Assembly: GCF_017876165.1 (NCBI RefSeq)
Contig: NZ_JAGINQ010000003.1
Span: 1 to 64,000, forward strand
From: Azospirillum soli
Lineage (GTDB): Bacteria; Pseudomonadota; Alphaproteobacteria; Azospirillales; Azospirillaceae
Direction of reading: 5' to 3'
Length of the DNA: 64,000 nt
Shown: piece after piece, positions 26,512 to 35,308 of the stretch
Position numbering within the stretch: the stretch's first letter is position 1
Layout of the letters: each line of letters starts with the position of its first letter
The notes under the pieces: generated by a model
What the model saw: the letters and a program-made list of their open reading frames with translations, nothing else
Told to the model about the DNA's origin: nothing
Databases searched by the model: none
Translations under genes and position numbers: made by a program

Positions 26512-26850
26512 TTACCGGATCGGGTTGTAGAAATCCGGGGTGAAGGCCTGGACGGCACCCACCGACGCGCCGCCCTGGACGGGCTGCCCCATGGCACCGC
26601 GTGCAATGTTCAGGTAGGCCTGCGCCTGATCCACTTGGCCCTGCTTAAGCAGTTGCTCGGCAATCACTAGGTTCTGGTCGGCGATCAGGTGCTCCTCGCG
26701 GCCGGCGCCACCGTACAGGACCGACCAGTGGGTCGCCTTGGCCTCGCTCACTTGGGCACCCAGAGCCGTCTGGGGATTGGCGAGGGCCGCCCCGGTTCCG
26801 AACACCGTGGTCGCAAGCACAGAGATCACCGCAACTTTCCGAATAGACAT
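26512..26850 (-). CDS. Small secreted protein, 112 residues
   Basis: Starts MSIRKVAVISVLATTVFG with a signal peptide ending near ALANP. The mature part contains a helix-hairpin like one TPR unit (NLVIAEQLLKQGQVDQAQAY) and a conserved-looking end (FTPDFYNPIR). The ATG at 26850 is preceded by GGAGG at ideal distance; the longer frame to 27063 is not supported. It diverges from the two-component system. No family was recognised, and a periplasmic role is assumed. Confidence 0.65.
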   Translation of the reverse strand: MSIRKVAVISVLATTVFGTGAALANPQTALGAQVSEAKATHWSVLYGGAGREEHLIADQNLVIAEQLLKQGQVDQAQAYLNIARGAMGQPVQGGASVGAVQAFTPDFYNPIR

Positions 26851-27476
26851 GATATCCTCCATAACTATTTCCACATCCTGTGGAAGTAGACTTCCCAGAC
26901 CGGCGCTCGAAACTGCACGCGCCGCCGGTCGATAGGTGGATTTCACCACGCCAAGTTTTCTGTATTGTTGGGAGATGCGTAACGTTTTGTTGCGGCCACA
27001 CGCGGCACCAATCAACGTTGCCGACAAAGCAATCAGCTTCCTCAGCGATGCACCGCCAAACAACGGTCTTACCGAGAGAGCGCCGCTGCGGGAACCGCGT
27101 GATGTCCGAGCGACTGGGGGCTATGGCTATGATGAGGTGCGCTCCTCGCCATGGGGCGGAGATCTGCCGCATAACGGTTTGCCCCAGGGGGCGACGCCGC
27201 GGCACGCCGGGCTTGTCCCGTCATCAAAACACAACCGAAAGACTTGGCCTGGGCGGTCACGCCCACGAGCATTGCAGCATCACTCGCATCGCGCCGCTTT
27301 GTTCTTGAAAAGAACGCGTCCACGCCATGTTTCAGGATCTTATCGGCTATATTTCGATTTGTAACGGGATCGGACGCGATTTCGCTTATCGGTTTACTCG
27401 GCGTTGCGGCGGCGCCATCATGCCGCCGACCGGACCGGCGGCCGCGCGGCAGTCCACCAGCCCCTTTCCGAACGCC
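26851..27476. other. Divergent intergenic region before the two-component system
   Basis: 626 bases separating a minus-strand secreted protein from the response regulator. It carries the exact palindrome GTTCTT-GAA-AAGAAC (27301-27315) and a TTTGTAAC half-site (27358-27365). Composition is less GC-rich than its neighbours in places. No gene is supportable on either strand. Confidence 0.5.
27301..27315. promoter_or_regulatory. 15-bp perfect palindrome upstream of the response regulator
   Basis: GTTCTT and AAGAAC flank GAA, about 160 bases before the regulator start. It is an operator candidate; the factor is unknown. It is not the alphaproteobacterial SOS box, which is a direct GTTC repeat. 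Confidence 0.4.
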
Positions 27477-28199
27477 ATGGACCCCATGCCTCACATCCTC
27501 GTCGTCGACGACAACAAGGAAATCCGCGACCTGTTGGGCCGCTTTCTGCGCAAGCACGACCTCAAAGTCACCACCGCGCGCGACGGCTACGAAATGCGCG
27601 AGTGCCTGCGCAATGGTCCGGTCGACCTCATCGTCCTGGATCTCATGCTGCCGGGTGATGACGGGCTGAAACTGTGCCGGGAGTTGCGGTCGGAATCGGC
27701 CGTTCCGATCATCATGCTGACCGCCATGGGCGAGGAGACGGACCGCATCGTCGGCCTGGAAATGGGCGCCGACGATTACCTCACCAAGCCGTTCAACCCG
27801 CGCGAGCTGCTGGCCCGCATCAAGGCGGTGCTGCGCCGTACGACAACGGCGGGCGAGCGCCTGGATCAGCCCAACACCGGCGGCCGCATCCTGCGCTTTG
27901 CCGACTGGACGCTCGACCTGGTGCGGCGCGAGTTGCGCTCGCCCGATGGCGCCCTGGTCGAGCTGACGACCGGCGAATACGACCTGCTTGTCGCGTTCGT
28001 CGGGAACCCGCAGCGCATCCTCACGCGCGACCACCTGCTCGACGTCACCCGCAGCCGCGCCGCCTCAGCGTTCGATCGCGCGATCGACGTGCAGGTGAGC
28101 CGGCTGCGCCGCAAGATCGAGACGGAACCGGAGCAGAGCATGATCAAGACCGTGCGGGGCGCCGGCTACGTCTTCACGGTACCGGTCGAGCGGCTGTGA
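27477..28199 (+). CDS. OmpR-family response regulator of the copper island
   Basis: About 240 residues: an N-terminal receiver (HILVVDDNKEIRDLL; the phosphoacceptor Asp in DLIVLDLMLPGDDG; Lys in DDYLTKPFNPREL) and a C-terminal winged helix (LTTGEYDLLVAFV ... RSRAASAFDRAIDVQVSRLRRKIE ... IKTVRGAGYVF). The start is uncertain: ATGs at 27477 and 27486 both precede the domain and neither has a strong ribosome site. It overlaps the kinase by TGATG and presumably regulates the surrounding copper genes. OmpR-like DNA contacts fit the GTTACA palindrome at 25412. Confidence 0.93.
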   Translation: MDPMPHILVVDDNKEIRDLLGRFLRKHDLKVTTARDGYEMRECLRNGPVDLIVLDLMLPGDDGLKLCRELRSESAVPIIMLTAMGEETDRIVGLEMGADDYLTKPFNPRELLARIKAVLRRTTTAGERLDQPNTGGRILRFADWTLDLVRRELRSPDGALVELTTGEYDLLVAFVGNPQRILTRDHLLDVTRSRAASAFDRAIDVQVSRLRRKIETEPEQSMIKTVRGAGYVFTVPVERL

Positions 28200-29539
28200 T
28201 GCGCTGGCGCCTCCTGCCCGACAGCCTAGCCGGGCGCACCATCGCCGTGATGGTGGCCGGCTTGACGCTCTCGCACGTGGCCAGCATCGGCGCCTATCGC
28301 CTCGACCTGCTCAGCCAGTTCGACACGTCGATCGAGCATGAGGCGGTGGAGCGGATCGCCGCGGCGCGCTCGGCCGTGCTCAAGGCGACGCCCGACGAAC
28401 GCGAACGGACCGCGCATCTGGTGTCCGGACGCCGGCTCGACGTCCATTGGAGCCGCCTCCCCCTGGTCGAAACCACCAGCCCCGACGACCCGACACTCCT
28501 GACCTTGCGCGCGCACCTGCACGAGGCCACCCCCGATCAGCGCGATCGGCCGCTCCAACTCGCCTTCGCCGCCGACCCCGATCACCCCGACAAGGCCCAC
28601 CACATGCTGCTGGTCTCCGCGCAGCTGCCCGACGGGGATTGGCTCAACCTGCGCTACATTCTGGTCGAGCCGGCGCCGAGCACCCCACACGGCCTGCTGC
28701 TGTCGACGGCGTTGATGGCCGTGGCCGTGTTCGGGCTGTCCATCCTGCTCATCCGCTCCTCGACCGCCCCCTTGCGCGCCATGGCCCGGGCCGCCGAGCG
28801 CCTCGGCGTCGATGTCACCGCCCCGCCGCTTCCGGAGACCGGTCCCAGCGAGGTGCGCCAGGCCGCGCACGCCTTCAACGAGATGCAAAAGTGCATCAAG
28901 CGGCTGTTGGCCGACCGCACGCAGATGTTCGCGGCGCTCTCCCACGATCTGCGCACGCTGCTCACCGTGTTGCGCTTGCGCGCCGAGTTCATTGAGGACG
29001 AGGAACAGCACGGCAGGATGCTGGCGGACATCGCCGAGATGGAGACGATGATCGCCGCCACCCTGGCCTTTCTGCGCGACGACGGCGTCCAGGAGGAAAC
29101 CGGGGTGATCGATCTGGCGGTCACGCTGGCCACGATCTGCGACGCGCTGACCGATGCCGGTGGTCACGCGACCTATGCCGGCGCCCGGCACGTGCCGCTG
29201 CGCTGCCGCCCGACCACCCTCAAGCGCGCCTTCATGAATCTCGTCGACAACGCCGTCAAATACGGCGCGCGGGCGCGCGTGGTCCTGAGCGCATCCGCCG
29301 GCCGCATCCGCGTGGACATCACCGACGAGGGGCCCGGCATTCCGGACGCCGAGATGGACCAGGTGTTCCAGCCGTTCTACCGCGTCGAGCGCTCGCGCAA
29401 TCGGGAAACGGGCGGGTTCGGCCTCGGACTAACCCTCGCCCGGGGGGCGATCCGTGCGCACGGCGGCGACCTTGAGCTGGCCAACCGCCCCGAAGGCGGG
29501 TTGCGGGTGACCGTCGCGCTGCCCTGGGCGGATCATTGA
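28199..29539 (+). CDS. Sensor histidine kinase paired with the OmpR-type regulator
   Basis: 446 residues: a transmembrane helix near residues 12-30, a periplasmic sensor of about 130 residues, a second helix (LLLSTALMAVAVFGLSILLI), HAMP (RSSTAPLRAMARAAERLG), a dimerisation/phosphoacceptor box (FAALSHDLRTLLTVLRLRAEF) and a HATPase domain (NLVDNAVKYG, DEGPGIPD, GGFGLGLTLARG). The H-box has Leu where HDLRTPLT normally has Pro, which may alter kinase/phosphatase balance. The ATG overlaps the regulator stop. It probably senses periplasmic copper or envelope state, inferred from context. Confidence 0.92.
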   Translation: MRWRLLPDSLAGRTIAVMVAGLTLSHVASIGAYRLDLLSQFDTSIEHEAVERIAAARSAVLKATPDERERTAHLVSGRRLDVHWSRLPLVETTSPDDPTLLTLRAHLHEATPDQRDRPLQLAFAADPDHPDKAHHMLLVSAQLPDGDWLNLRYILVEPAPSTPHGLLLSTALMAVAVFGLSILLIRSSTAPLRAMARAAERLGVDVTAPPLPETGPSEVRQAAHAFNEMQKCIKRLLADRTQMFAALSHDLRTLLTVLRLRAEFIEDEEQHGRMLADIAEMETMIAATLAFLRDDGVQEETGVIDLAVTLATICDALTDAGGHATYAGARHVPLRCRPTTLKRAFMNLVDNAVKYGARARVVLSASAGRIRVDITDEGPGIPDAEMDQVFQPFYRVERSRNRETGGFGLGLTLARGAIRAHGGDLELANRPEGGLRVTVALPWADH

Positions 29540-29763
29540 GCCAGCCGGTGGCCGGCTTGGTTTGCGCCGTACGCACCGTTGTGCCCCGTCACGCCAATAT
29601 CCTGCGGCCAGGGCGACGGCCCACAGCCGCCCCGGCCAGCCAGGGGACACCGCCGCGTCGGCGCCGGCGTCCCGTGCCGTCCTCGGGGGAACGGCGCTGT
29701 TGCCTGCGCCGGACCGGGGCGCCGCGAACCGGCCGGTCGCCGGGGCGACCGACCGGTGTGCTC

Positions 29764-30519
29764 TCAGAACCAAAAACGGACCCCGGCGACAAAGGCCAGA
29801 TCGCTGGGATCCTCGCCGTGCTGACGCGCGATGTCGGCCGTCTCGCCAAGCTTGCGCTCCCACGTCACGCCGACATAGGGGGCGAACTCCTTGACGACCT
29901 CGTACCGCAGCCGCAAGCCGAGTTCGATGTCGTTGATGCCGCGGCCAAGGTGAAGCTCCCGCACGCGCTGCGCGGAAACACTGATCTCGGCCAGGGGCTG
30001 GATGACCAGCTTCTGCGTGATGAGCACGTCGTATTCGACCTCGAACCGGGCGCTGACGTTCGCATCCTCGCTCAGGAACGCCTGCGCGGTCACGTCGAAG
30101 TAATACGGCGCAACGCCCTTGAACCCGGCCACCGCGTAGGTGGTCTGCGGCTGCGGACGCACGTCATGCCGGACACCGGCCTGGATATCCCAGAATTCGG
30201 ACACCATACGGCTGTAGAGGAATTGGAACTCCGCCTCCTCCACGGCTCCCTTGACGGGTTTGCTGCCGCGTGAGCTGAACCAGAACTTGTTGGTGTCGCC
30301 GCCGACCCAGCCCTCCAGTTCCCAGTCGACCGAGTTTTCGCCGTCCCGCCAGCGGTGCTCGAACTGGTCGACCAGGAGTGTGGCCAGAAGCGGCGGCTCC
30401 TCATGGAACTGTTGGGCGTCAGGCGCCTCGGCGGCGCGGGCGGAGCCGGCCGACAGCGCCAGCGAGAGCGCCCCCGCCAGGAACATGGCCTTGTGCAGGC
30501 TCATTCTTATCAGTCGCAT
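29764..30519 (-). CDS. copB: Copper resistance protein CopB
   Basis: 251-residue outer-membrane protein with a signal peptide (about residues 1-29). The mature part has alternating beta-strand character with the CopB pattern: DQFEHRW, NSVDWELEGWVGGDTNKFWF, VEEAEFQFLYSR, ELHLGRGINDIELGLRLRYE and a C-terminal aromatic VRFWF for outer-membrane insertion. It lacks the Met-rich N-terminal repeats of plasmid CopB. It follows copA by 13 bases, probably one transcript with the cupredoxin gene. MRLIRM or the internal MSLHKA could be the start. Confidence 0.92.
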   Translation of the reverse strand: MRLIRMSLHKAMFLAGALSLALSAGSARAAEAPDAQQFHEEPPLLATLLVDQFEHRWRDGENSVDWELEGWVGGDTNKFWFSSRGSKPVKGAVEEAEFQFLYSRMVSEFWDIQAGVRHDVRPQPQTTYAVAGFKGVAPYYFDVTAQAFLSEDANVSARFEVEYDVLITQKLVIQPLAEISVSAQRVRELHLGRGINDIELGLRLRYEVVKEFAPYVGVTWERKLGETADIARQHGEDPSDLAFVAGVRFWF

Positions 30520-30532
30520 TCGGTGCTCCGGA

Positions 30533-32281
30533 TCAAAGGCTTGCCGTGCGGCGCTCGACGATGAACCGCGTCATCATGCCCGAGGCCATGTGATAGAGAA
30601 GGTGGCAGTGGAACGGCCACTCGCCGGGTTCGTCGGCGGTCAGCTGCACCGACATGGTCTTGCCCGGCGGCACAAGAACGACGTGCTTCCTGGGCAGCCG
30701 ATCCTTCTGGCCGTTTTCGAGTTCCATGAACATCCCATGCAGGTGCATGGGGTGGGCCATCATGGTCTCGTTCACGAAGCGGATGCGGACACGGTCGCCG
30801 TAGGCCACCCGGATCGGATCGCCTTCGTCGAACTTCCGGCCGTTCAGGGTCCAGATGTAGCGCGACATCATCCCGGTCAGGCGCACCTCGATCTCGTGCG
30901 CCGGCTCGCGCAGATCCTTGGCCTTCGTCAATGACTTCAGATCGGCGTAGGACAGCGCTTTCGCTCCGGGTGGGGTGCCCGCGTCGGCCCATCCGGTTGC
31001 CTGGTCCTTGCTCCCCATCCCGCCAGGATTGTTCATACCCGGCATGGAGCCGTGGTCCATCCCGGCCATGCTGCTGTGATCCATACCCGGCATCGCGCCG
31101 TGGTTCATGCCGGCCATGGCGCCGTGGTCCATGCCCGCCATCGCCCCATGATCCATGCCGCCGTGCGCCATGCCACCGTGCGCCATGCCCATGTCGGCCA
31201 TGGTCAGGACGGCCCGGGGGCGGCGTTCGGGAATCGCGCCTTCCAGGCCATCGCGGACCGCGAGCGTCGCCCGGGCAAAGCCCGTGCGGTCAATCGGTTC
31301 GGCGAAGACGGTGAAGGGCTTATCCCCCTGCGGGATCACGACGACGTCGTAGGTCTCACCAACCCCCATGCGGAATTCGTCAACCTTCACCGGCGCGACG
31401 TTCTGTCCGTCCGCCGCCACCACGGTCATCGCAAGACCAGGGATGCGGACATCGAAGATCGTCATCGCCGACCCGTTGATGATGCGCAGCCGCACCCGCT
31501 CGCCCGGCTTGTAGAGCGCGGTCCAGTTGTCCCGCGGCCCCTTGCCGTTGACCAGGAACTGGTAGCCGGTCACGTCGGCCAAGTCCGTGGCGTCCATGCG
31601 CATCTCGGCCCAGTCGAGGCGGTCCGTGACGGTGGCGCCCAAGCCATCCCGCTGGGCATCCCGGAAGAAGTCGACCAGGGTGCGCTTGTTGTTGTTGTAG
31701 TAGCCCTCGCTGACCTTGAGCTTGCGCAGCACGGCGTCGGGAGACTCGGTCGTGTGGTCGGAGAGCAGCATGACGTAGTCTTGGTCGGCCCGCACGGGAT
31801 CGCGCTCGGCTGGCTCGATCACGATGGCGCCGTACATGCCCTCCTGCTCCTGCCCGGCGGAATGGCTGTGGTACCAGTAGGTGCCCGCCTGGCGCAGCTT
31901 GAAGTGGTACGTGTAGGTCTCGCCCGGGTGGATCGGGGCGAAGCCGTTGAAGCCGGGGGCGCCGTCCATGACGCCCTGCAGCAGCAGGCCGTGCCAGTGG
32001 ATCGAGGTCGGCTCGTTCAACCGGTTGGTCACGTGAATGACCACCTCCTGCCCCTCGCGCCAGCGGAGGGTCGGCGCCGGGATCGACCCGCCGATCGCGA
32101 TCCCGCGGCTCGTGTGGCCGTCGATGGTGATGCGGGTGCGCTCGATCGCGAGGTCGAGCGTCTGGTCGGTGGCGGCAAAACTGATGCGCCCGGGGTAAGC
32201 CGTGACGAGGCCCGCCACGCCCGCCGCGCCGGCGAGCTTGAGAGCGTCACGACGGGAGAAGCCGCGCGATGTGGGGTGCAT
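30533..32281 (-). CDS. copA: Multicopper oxidase CopA (periplasmic copper oxidase)
   Basis: 582 residues with a Tat signal (FSRRDALKLAGAAGVAGLV) for export after folding. Copper ligands: HWHG and HSHSAGQ in the first domain, HPMHLHGM and HCHLLYHMASGMM at the C-terminus (type 1, 2 and 3 sites). Between about residues 375 and 425 there is a Met/His-rich insert of repeated MDHGAMAG-like units, typical of PcoA/CopA and able to bind Cu(I). It oxidises Cu(I) to less toxic Cu(II) in the periplasm. Cotranscribed with the upstream cupredoxin gene and downstream copB. Confidence 0.95.
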   Translation of the reverse strand: MHPTSRGFSRRDALKLAGAAGVAGLVTAYPGRISFAATDQTLDLAIERTRITIDGHTSRGIAIGGSIPAPTLRWREGQEVVIHVTNRLNEPTSIHWHGLLLQGVMDGAPGFNGFAPIHPGETYTYHFKLRQAGTYWYHSHSAGQEQEGMYGAIVIEPAERDPVRADQDYVMLLSDHTTESPDAVLRKLKVSEGYYNNNKRTLVDFFRDAQRDGLGATVTDRLDWAEMRMDATDLADVTGYQFLVNGKGPRDNWTALYKPGERVRLRIINGSAMTIFDVRIPGLAMTVVAADGQNVAPVKVDEFRMGVGETYDVVVIPQGDKPFTVFAEPIDRTGFARATLAVRDGLEGAIPERRPRAVLTMADMGMAHGGMAHGGMDHGAMAGMDHGAMAGMNHGAMPGMDHSSMAGMDHGSMPGMNNPGGMGSKDQATGWADAGTPPGAKALSYADLKSLTKAKDLREPAHEIEVRLTGMMSRYIWTLNGRKFDEGDPIRVAYGDRVRIRFVNETMMAHPMHLHGMFMELENGQKDRLPRKHVVLVPPGKTMSVQLTADEPGEWPFHCHLLYHMASGMMTRFIVERRTASL

Positions 32282-32292
32282 GGTGCCGTTCC

Positions 32293-32865
32293 TCAGCGCT
32301 TGACGTCGATCGTGCCGACCATGCCGGACTCGTAGTGCCCCGGTATGTTGCAGGCGAATTCCAGGGCGGCGTCCTTGGTGAACTTCCAGGTCAGCTCCTT
32401 GGTCTCGCCCGGGCCGACCAGCACGCTGTTCGGGTCGTCGTGCTTCATGGAATGGCCCATCCCCGGCATTTTGGAATGGTCCATGTTCATCATCTTCTGG
32501 TTCACGCCGGTCGCGGTCAGCATGCCGTGCTCCATCATCATGGCCATCTGCCTTTGATGTTCGGCGTGCATCGCGGCGGTCCCGATGTTGAACTCGTGCA
32601 GGAACTCGCCCTTGTTCTTGACGACGAAGCGCACCGTCTCGCCGGCCTTCACCGGGATCGACTCCGGCTTGTAGAAATTATCGCCCATCTCGACCTGCAC
32701 GGTCCGCTTGGCGGCCGACGCCTTGGCGGGCTCGCCGATCGCGGCGGTGTTGTGGCCATGGCCCGACTCGCCGGCCCCGGCCAGGGCGGCTCCCGAAAAC
32801 GACAGCAGGCTGGCGCCGGTCAAAAGGGCGGCGGCGATGTTCAGAGTGCGGGTGTTCAGACGCAT
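32293..32865 (-). CDS. Secreted cupredoxin (plastocyanin/azurin-like)
   Basis: 190 residues with a signal peptide (LNIAAALLTGASLLSFSGAALA). The cupredoxin fold shows KAGETVRFVVKNKGEFLHEFNI (first His ligand) and LEFACNIPGHYESGMVG (Cys, His and Met ligands). A Met-rich insert (HQRQMAMMMEHGM ... MMNMDHSKMPGMGHSM) gives extra Cu(I) sites. An AAGGA site lies 8 bases before the ATG. It stands 11 bases upstream of copA and probably exchanges copper or electrons with it in the periplasm. Confidence 0.92.
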   Translation of the reverse strand: MRLNTRTLNIAAALLTGASLLSFSGAALAGAGESGHGHNTAAIGEPAKASAAKRTVQVEMGDNFYKPESIPVKAGETVRFVVKNKGEFLHEFNIGTAAMHAEHQRQMAMMMEHGMLTATGVNQKMMNMDHSKMPGMGHSMKHDDPNSVLVGPGETKELTWKFTKDAALEFACNIPGHYESGMVGTIDVKR

Positions 32866-33185
32866 CGTGAAAGTCCTTGTGTGGCGGCGCGCGATGGCGC
32901 CAACGGCGGCCGGGCGCGGCGGGGCGCGCGGCGGTCGGCCGAACGGAAACTGGGAGGTGGTGGGCACCGGCGAACCGACCCGGCCGCCGTGAGGCCGTGG
33001 CTCGCCCCACGCGGTGGCGGGGCGGCGACGCGCCCCCGTGACGGTCACTGCCCGCAAGACGCGGACAGCTCGTCTTCGGTCACTGCGTGGTGCTGGTTTT
33101 TCGGTCGCCGGTCGTGGCTGTCCGCCCACAGCGGGCGAGACAGCGCAGGACGCCGCACCCCGTGTGAATCACGGGGGCGTCGATG

Positions 33186-33554
33186 TCACGCGGCGGTTCT
33201 GGGGGGACGCCGGAGCGGGGCAACGGCGCGCTCGCGGAGCGGATCATGGGCGACGAGCCGGGCGCCGACGGACGTCCACGCCATAGGGGCCATCTGCGGT
33301 GCGGTCGGCTCCACCGCCGTGACGCTGCAGGCCATCGCGCAGCACCCCGTTGCAGGGTGCTTGGTGTGGTCGTGCTGGCCACCGCCGGCAGCGCGTCCCT
33401 CTTGGTCGTCACAGGCCACCGCGTCGGCAAAGGCCGCGTCGTGCGCGAACGCCTTCGGGGCAACAGGGGTGGCGAGGCCTCCCCAGGTCAGGAGGAGGCC
33501 AATCAACACCGACGCTATGACGCGCGCGAGGCGCATGCCCACCTTCTGCTCCAT
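33186..33554 (-). CDS. Small secreted Cys/His protein, family II member of three
   Basis: About 122 residues; MEQKVG at 33554 and MRLARV at 33536 are both possible starts, each with a GGAG-like site. Signal peptide (VIASVLIGLLLTWGGL ... AFA), His/Asp-rich middle (HDAAFADAVACDDQ, QHDHTKHPATG), a GCCAMACSV motif and a RRPPRTAA tail. The order of elements matches the proteins at 24518-24904 and 34035-34415. It lies upstream of the cupredoxin-copA-copB genes on the same strand. Periplasmic copper binding or regulation is inferred from residues and context. Confidence 0.6.
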   Translation of the reverse strand: MEQKVGMRLARVIASVLIGLLLTWGGLATPVAPKAFAHDAAFADAVACDDQEGRAAGGGQHDHTKHPATGCCAMACSVTAVEPTAPQMAPMAWTSVGARLVAHDPLRERAVAPLRRPPRTAA

Positions 33555-34034
33555 TGCCCGTCGCTCCGAGGGGCGACCGCCGGAAACATATGGCACCCGC
33601 TCTGGCGGCGGCAAGTCAGACTGCGTTTCAAAGTGTAACACCCGCCGGGGGCGCCGCGCGGCGCCGTTCGGTCCGGTGGGCCCGCTGCCCCCGAGCCGCC
33701 GCCAACGGCCATCCCGCGCGGCGGGGGTGGCGGCGATGACGCCGCCGGCTGATCCCTCGGTCCGAGCGGCGGTACGCGAGCAGGACAGCGTTATCGGCTC
33801 CGACGCGCGCCCAACACGCTCTGGCCGATGCGCGGGCAGCAATTCGTCGCGGTTGGCCACGGCCGCGCACGGAAAGGCCGCCCGCTTGATTGATGAAGAT
33901 CAATGCGCTTGGCGCGAGGCGGCCTACCGTTGTAAAGGCGCTTCCGCAGACCCAGGTCAAGGAACACCGGATGCCGCACGGGCGTGATCGAGTGCGGCCG
34001 CTCGCGGGACGACCAGAACGACGAGGCGATCACC
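33555..34034. other. Divergent promoter region in the copper island
   Basis: 480 bases between two divergent small secreted protein genes. Contains GTGTAACAC (33633-33641) and a perfect FNR/FixK-type box (33890-33903). No gene is supportable; the minus-strand frame to 33860 has no coding character. Confidence 0.55.
33890..33903. promoter_or_regulatory. FNR/FixK-type box TTGAT-GAAG-ATCAA
   Basis: Exact match to the consensus TTGAT-N4-ATCAA of FNR/FixK/ANR regulators, 132 bases upstream of the plus-strand gene at 34035 and about 340 upstream of the minus-strand gene at 33554. It suggests oxygen-responsive control of part of the copper genes. Confidence 0.6.
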
Positions 34035-34415
34035 ATGTGGCGCGGGGCGGATTTGGCGGTGAGGAGGGTGGTGGTGAGCCTGCTGATGCTGGCCACCCTG
34101 CTCGTCTCGGCCGCGCCGGGCCACGCCAGCCTGAAGCCTCACCAGCCTGCCATTGCACCATACGAACACGCTCTGATCGACACGCACGATGACGCCGCCG
34201 TGACCAACCCTGGGCATGCGCCGGATCGCTGCACGGATTTTGGCCCGCTCGGCGCTGCCTGCTGCAGTGTGGCTCAATGCGCCACCATGCACGGTGGCCT
34301 TCCCGCGACCATGGTCGCGGCGTTCATTCCGCGCCTGGACACCGTCATCCATCTGCCGGCCCTGGCCACGCCGGACGGCATCGGCATCGACCCGGCACTC
34401 CGCCCCCCGCTCTGA
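34035..34415 (+). CDS. Small secreted Cys/His protein, family III member of three
   Basis: 126 residues starting MWRGADLAVRRVVVS, with a signal peptide ending near GHA. A His/Asp middle (PYEHALIDTHDDAAV, NPGHAPDRC) is followed by the AACCSVAQCATMHGG motif and an ALRPPL end. GAGG lies 8 bases before the ATG. It shares its order of elements with the two minus-strand relatives in the island. First gene of the plus-strand copper unit leading to the LTXXQ protein. Confidence 0.6.
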   Translation: MWRGADLAVRRVVVSLLMLATLLVSAAPGHASLKPHQPAIAPYEHALIDTHDDAAVTNPGHAPDRCTDFGPLGAACCSVAQCATMHGGLPATMVAAFIPRLDTVIHLPALATPDGIGIDPALRPPL

Positions 34416-34572
34416 TCCTGTGACGCCACGAGTCCGCCCGCGCCCGTCCTGAGCCCTGGCTCTGTGAAGGACGCCGGTCCCGGCCCTCGTGCGCTTGGCT
34501 TTTGCGTCCCCGGCGCTCCCGCGTGGAGTTCGTCCGGGATGGCTCGAACCAGATGATCAGACGGAGGACGCC

Positions 34573-35298
34573 ATGTCGTCTCTCACCCGCACGACACTCC
34601 CGGCTTTTGCGCTCGCCGCCATGATGTCGGTGGCCCAGGCCCAGACCACCACCGATCAGGACCACAACGCTCACCATCCTGGTGGCACCGCACCGACGAC
34701 GCAGGCCCAGCCCGCTCCGGCGCCCGCGCCTCAGGCTCAGCCCAGCAAACCCGGCGCGCCGATGATCGGCCAAGGCATGGGCAGCGGCGCCATCGTCCAG
34801 TCCGGCACCCAGGCGCAGAGCGGTCAGCCCGACATGATGATGACCATGGACCAGATGCGCTCGATGATGGGCAGCATGATGGGCCAGCAGGACGGGCAGT
34901 CCGGGATGATGGGCCCCGGCATGATGTCCATGATGCGTCCGATGATGATGGGCCAGCAGGGCGCCATGGGCCTGCCCTTCGAGCACGTCGAGGGCCGGAT
35001 CGCATTCCTGAAGGCCGAACTCAAGATCACCGACGCCCAGGCGCCGCAGTGGAACGCCTTCGCCGATACCCTGCGGGCGAACGCCAAGGCCCATCAGGCC
35101 ATGCACGAGCAGATGACCAAGGGCGGCCTGCCGTCCGCGTGGCCCGACCGCCTGACGCTTCAGCAGAAGGCGTTGTCCACCCGTCTCGAAGCCCTGAAGG
35201 CCCTCGAGACGGCCGCCAAGCCCCTCTACGCCGTGCTGACCGATGAGCAGAAGACGCTCGCCGACCGGCTGCTCACCGGCCCCATGGGCATGATGTGA
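34573..35298 (+). CDS. Spy/CpxP (LTXXQ motif) family periplasmic protein
   Basis: 241 residues with a signal peptide (LPAFALAAMMSVAQA), a Pro/Gln-rich linker and a strongly Met-rich segment (about 90-135; DMMMTMDQMRSMMGSMMGQ). The helical Spy/CpxP-like domain has ELKITDAQAPQWNAFAD and the LTDEQKTLADRLL motif near the end. Such proteins act as periplasmic chaperones or metal sensors; the Met-rich insert suggests Cu(I) binding. GGAGG precedes the ATG, while the upstream in-frame start at 34489 lacks support. It sits 10 bases before the DUF2933 gene. Confidence 0.85.
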   Translation: MSSLTRTTLPAFALAAMMSVAQAQTTTDQDHNAHHPGGTAPTTQAQPAPAPAPQAQPSKPGAPMIGQGMGSGAIVQSGTQAQSGQPDMMMTMDQMRSMMGSMMGQQDGQSGMMGPGMMSMMRPMMMGQQGAMGLPFEHVEGRIAFLKAELKITDAQAPQWNAFADTLRANAKAHQAMHEQMTKGGLPSAWPDRLTLQQKALSTRLEALKALETAAKPLYAVLTDEQKTLADRLLTGPMGMM

Positions 35299-35308
35299 GG
35301 AGGCGGCC

